This document shows, one piece after another, positions 5,801 to 6,942 of a stretch of DNA of 6,942 nt; position 1 is the stretch's first letter; every line of letters begins with the position of its first letter. The notes beneath the pieces were generated by a model, which was not told the origin of the DNA, ran no database searches, and saw nothing but the letters and a program-made list of their open reading frames with translations. The position numbers and the translations under genes were made by a program. Origin of the DNA: Actinomycetes bacterium (lineage in GTDB: Bacteria > Actinomycetota > Actinomycetes > Actinomycetales > Microbacteriaceae); NCBI GenBank assembly GCA_023436775.1, contig JAEZHW010000004.1, positions 1-6,942 of the forward strand, written 5' to 3'.

Positions 5801-6298
5801 TCAGAACGGGTCGCCGACGGCCGCGACCTGCACGGGCGTGTCGGTCGGCTTGACGCGGGTCAGCAGGGCGATCGACTCGTGGTCGAGGTGGCCGGCGGGC
5901 AACAGGCAGGCGGTGTCGCGGCAGAACTCGGCGAACAGCAGGACCCGGTCCGCGCCGCCGCAGTCGTCGTCCAGCTCGAACGCGGGCAGCCCCTGGGTGC
6001 GGACCCACGCGTCGATCGCGTCGGTGGCGACATCGCGCGCGGCCGGGCCGAGCAGCAGCACCGGGTTGCCACGGTCACGTTCGGCCAGCCAGGCGCTCAT
6101 CAACTGCCCCGCCAACAGGCTGGGGTCGACATGGACTCCCGGGGCGACGACGATCGCCACCTTCGGGCCGCTGTCGCTGGCCGGTGTGTAGTCGTGGGGG
6201 AGCGCGACAGTGGTGCAGGTGCCGTCCGGACCCGGCTGGATCGAGAGGTTCATGCCTCGATCGTTGGCGGCACCGCGGCGAACCCGGACACCAGTCAC
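5801..6298 (-). CDS. Hypothetical protein, 165 residues (or 150 from the internal ATG)
   Basis: The product is not recognised. Two starts are possible. GTG 6298 overlaps the upstream stop as GTGA, like another junction in this operon, and gives 165 residues. ATG 6253 gives 150 residues but has GAGG only one base away, which is too close to be a good site. I favour the GTG, moderately. The protein looks like a small alpha/beta domain: strand P-K-V-A-I-V-V-A-P-G, helix L-L-A-G-Q-L-M-S-A-W-L-A, strand P-V-L-L-L-G-P, an Ala/Asp-rich helix, a D-D-D-C-G-G-A-D turn, strand R-V-L-L-F-A-E-F and then a Cys-containing C-terminal part. This could be a Rossmann-like or nucleotide-related fold, but no Walker or other signature is complete. 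It has no N-terminal tag. It lies between the repeat protein and the dNMP kinase. Confidence 0.68.
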   Translation of the reverse strand: MTGVRVRRGAANDRGMNLSIQPGPDGTCTTVALPHDYTPASDSGPKVAIVVAPGVHVDPSLLAGQLMSAWLAERDRGNPVLLLGPAARDVATDAIDAWVRTQGLPAFELDDDCGGADRVLLFAEFCRDTACLLPAGHLDHESIALLTRVKPTDTPVQVAAVGDPF

Positions 6299-6867
6299 AG
6301 CTCCGCTGCCCGCATCTGGTCGAACGCGGCACGGTCGGGGCAGAACACCCCCTTGTAGAAGTAGGCGTCCGCGCTGGTCGCCTCCCCATCGGAGCCGCGG
6401 ATCGCCGGGCCCTCGTCACAGTGCAGCAGGCCGTGCTGGTACCAGATCTCCTGGCCGGTCGACGGGATGATCATCGCCGGCCCGCCGACCCGGTGGTGCA
6501 GGCCGTCCTGCATGTACTCGACGGTTCCGTCAGCCCGCTCGACAGTCGGCTGGTCACCGTCGCTGTGCAGCACGCCGTGCTGGAACCGGAACCGGCTGCC
6601 GTCGGGCCAGATGACCGCCCAACCGGCGTCCCGGTGGTACTCGCCGTCGGCGTCGCGATACTCGATCCCGCCGTTGGTGAGCTGCTTCCAGGTGGTGCCG
6701 TCCAGCTCGGTGTGCTCGATCGAGCCGTCCGGCAGGCGACGCCAGCTCGCCCCCGACGGGCCGATCCCTCCCAACACCTGAGCCGGGTCCGCCTCACCGA
6801 GCCGCCGGGTGACGAACTGGCCCGAGGATGCGTCGTGGGGGACCCCGTTCCCGTCGTAGGTGTTCAT
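6295..6867 (-). CDS. 190-residue tagged protein with three MORN-like G-x-LH repeats
   Basis: The N-terminus carries the shared tag: Gly16, Phe18, Glu25, Asp27, Pro28. The body first has PDG/DADG beta turns (S-W-R-R-L-P-D-G-S at 41-49; W-P-D-G-S at 87-91). It then has three tandem units of about 24 residues at 95-118, 119-142 and 143-166. Their glycines (98, 122, 146) and histidines (101, 125, 149) stand exactly 24 apart; the pattern is Q-[HD]-G-x-[LH]-H, then [GQ]-P-[AT] in all units, and D-G or T-G. Repeats of this kind (G-x-LH-R-x-x-G-P-A) are common in phage and mobile-element proteins, are related to MORN repeats, and usually form extended beta sheets; their partners are mostly unknown. 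The ATG at 6867 is chosen because the tag follows and a conserved leader precedes it. The frame stays open upstream to the window edge, but an overlapping ATGA makes this start more likely. Confidence 0.77.
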   Translation of the reverse strand: MNTYDGNGVPHDASSGQFVTRRLGEADPAQVLGGIGPSGASWRRLPDGSIEHTELDGTTWKQLTNGGIEYRDADGEYHRDAGWAVIWPDGSRFRFQHGVLHSDGDQPTVERADGTVEYMQDGLHHRVGGPAMIIPSTGQEIWYQHGLLHCDEGPAIRGSDGEATSADAYFYKGVFCPDRAAFDQMRAAEL

Positions 6868-6942
6868 GCGCTGTAGGTAGACGGCGTTGCCCGGACTCCG
6901 CAGCGACAGGCGGCGACGGCCAGGCCCGGCACGCCCAGGGCG
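6864..6942 (-). CDS. 3' end of an unidentified upstream gene
   Basis: One minus-strand frame is open from the window edge to a TGA at 6866-6864, giving about 25 residues that end in A-T-P-S-T-Y-S-A. The stop overlaps the next ATG as ATGA, the same arrangement as most other junctions here, which is the main reason to call it. The two other frames are also open, as often happens in such GC-rich DNA, so the evidence is thin. The final P-S-T resembles the end of the 118-residue protein because both overlap the conserved leader. Confidence 0.35.
   Translation of the reverse strand, partial: ALGVPGLAVAACRCGVRATPSTYSA
6868..6884 (-). promoter_or_regulatory. Conserved start-codon leader, copy 5
   Basis: The minus strand reads CCGTCTACCTACAGCGC before the ATG at 6867. 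It shares CTACA with the copy at 78-93 and differs from the consensus CCGTCCACC by one base. It lies within the frame of the presumed upstream gene, coding there for P-S-T-Y-S-A. Confidence 0.5.

Noticed and set aside
5288..6358. A 356-residue plus-strand open frame
   Set aside because: It lies antisense to the dNMP kinase and its neighbour, is rich in Arg/Gly/Val/His, and shows no motif or ribosome site; it is a GC-driven shadow frame.

Overview
The window is about two-thirds G+C, has strong GC3 bias and uses ATG/GTG starts, which points to an actinobacterial replicon. Its content looks accessory rather than core. There is a phage-type deoxynucleoside monophosphate kinase, small Cys/His-rich proteins of the actinophage/plasmid kind, and several hypothetical proteins packed head-to-tail with 4-base ATGA or GTGA overlaps. 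I read it as part of a prophage, phage or integrative/conjugative element. No structural, integrase or conjugation gene is visible, so which of these it is stays open.

Layout. All genes except one run on the minus strand. In transcription order from the right: the tail of an unidentified gene (ends 6864); a protein with three 24-residue MORN-like repeats (6867-6295); a hypothetical protein (6298-5801); the dNMP kinase (5776-5186); two Cys-rich small proteins (5189-4773 and 4776-4420); and two hypothetical proteins (4423-3809 and 3812-3276). Six of the seven junctions in this block are 4-base overlaps. A lone plus-strand gene follows (1621-3210). It encodes a PilX/GspK-like pilin-type surface protein with a beta-helix-like middle, and half of its arginine codons are AGG/AGA. 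The minus-strand series then resumes with a 359-residue hypothetical protein (1484-405), a 104-residue protein (408-94) and the first 25 codons of another gene cut by the window edge (77-1).

The main discovery candidate is a shared N-terminal module. Six of the minus-strand proteins begin with 13-17 variable residues and then G-x-F-x6-E, followed in all five complete copies by x-D-P. The spacing is identical each time, and most of the bodies behind it look unrelated. Five of the six start codons are also preceded, 16-17 bases upstream, by a nearly constant sequence CCGTCCACC-(T/A)ACA that is not a Shine-Dalgarno site. That sequence is kept whether it lies inside the previous gene or between genes. 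Together the leader and the tag look like a portable expression or targeting cassette put in front of different cargo domains. The function is unknown; delivery or sorting of the tagged proteins, a common partner, or a shared translational control are all possible.
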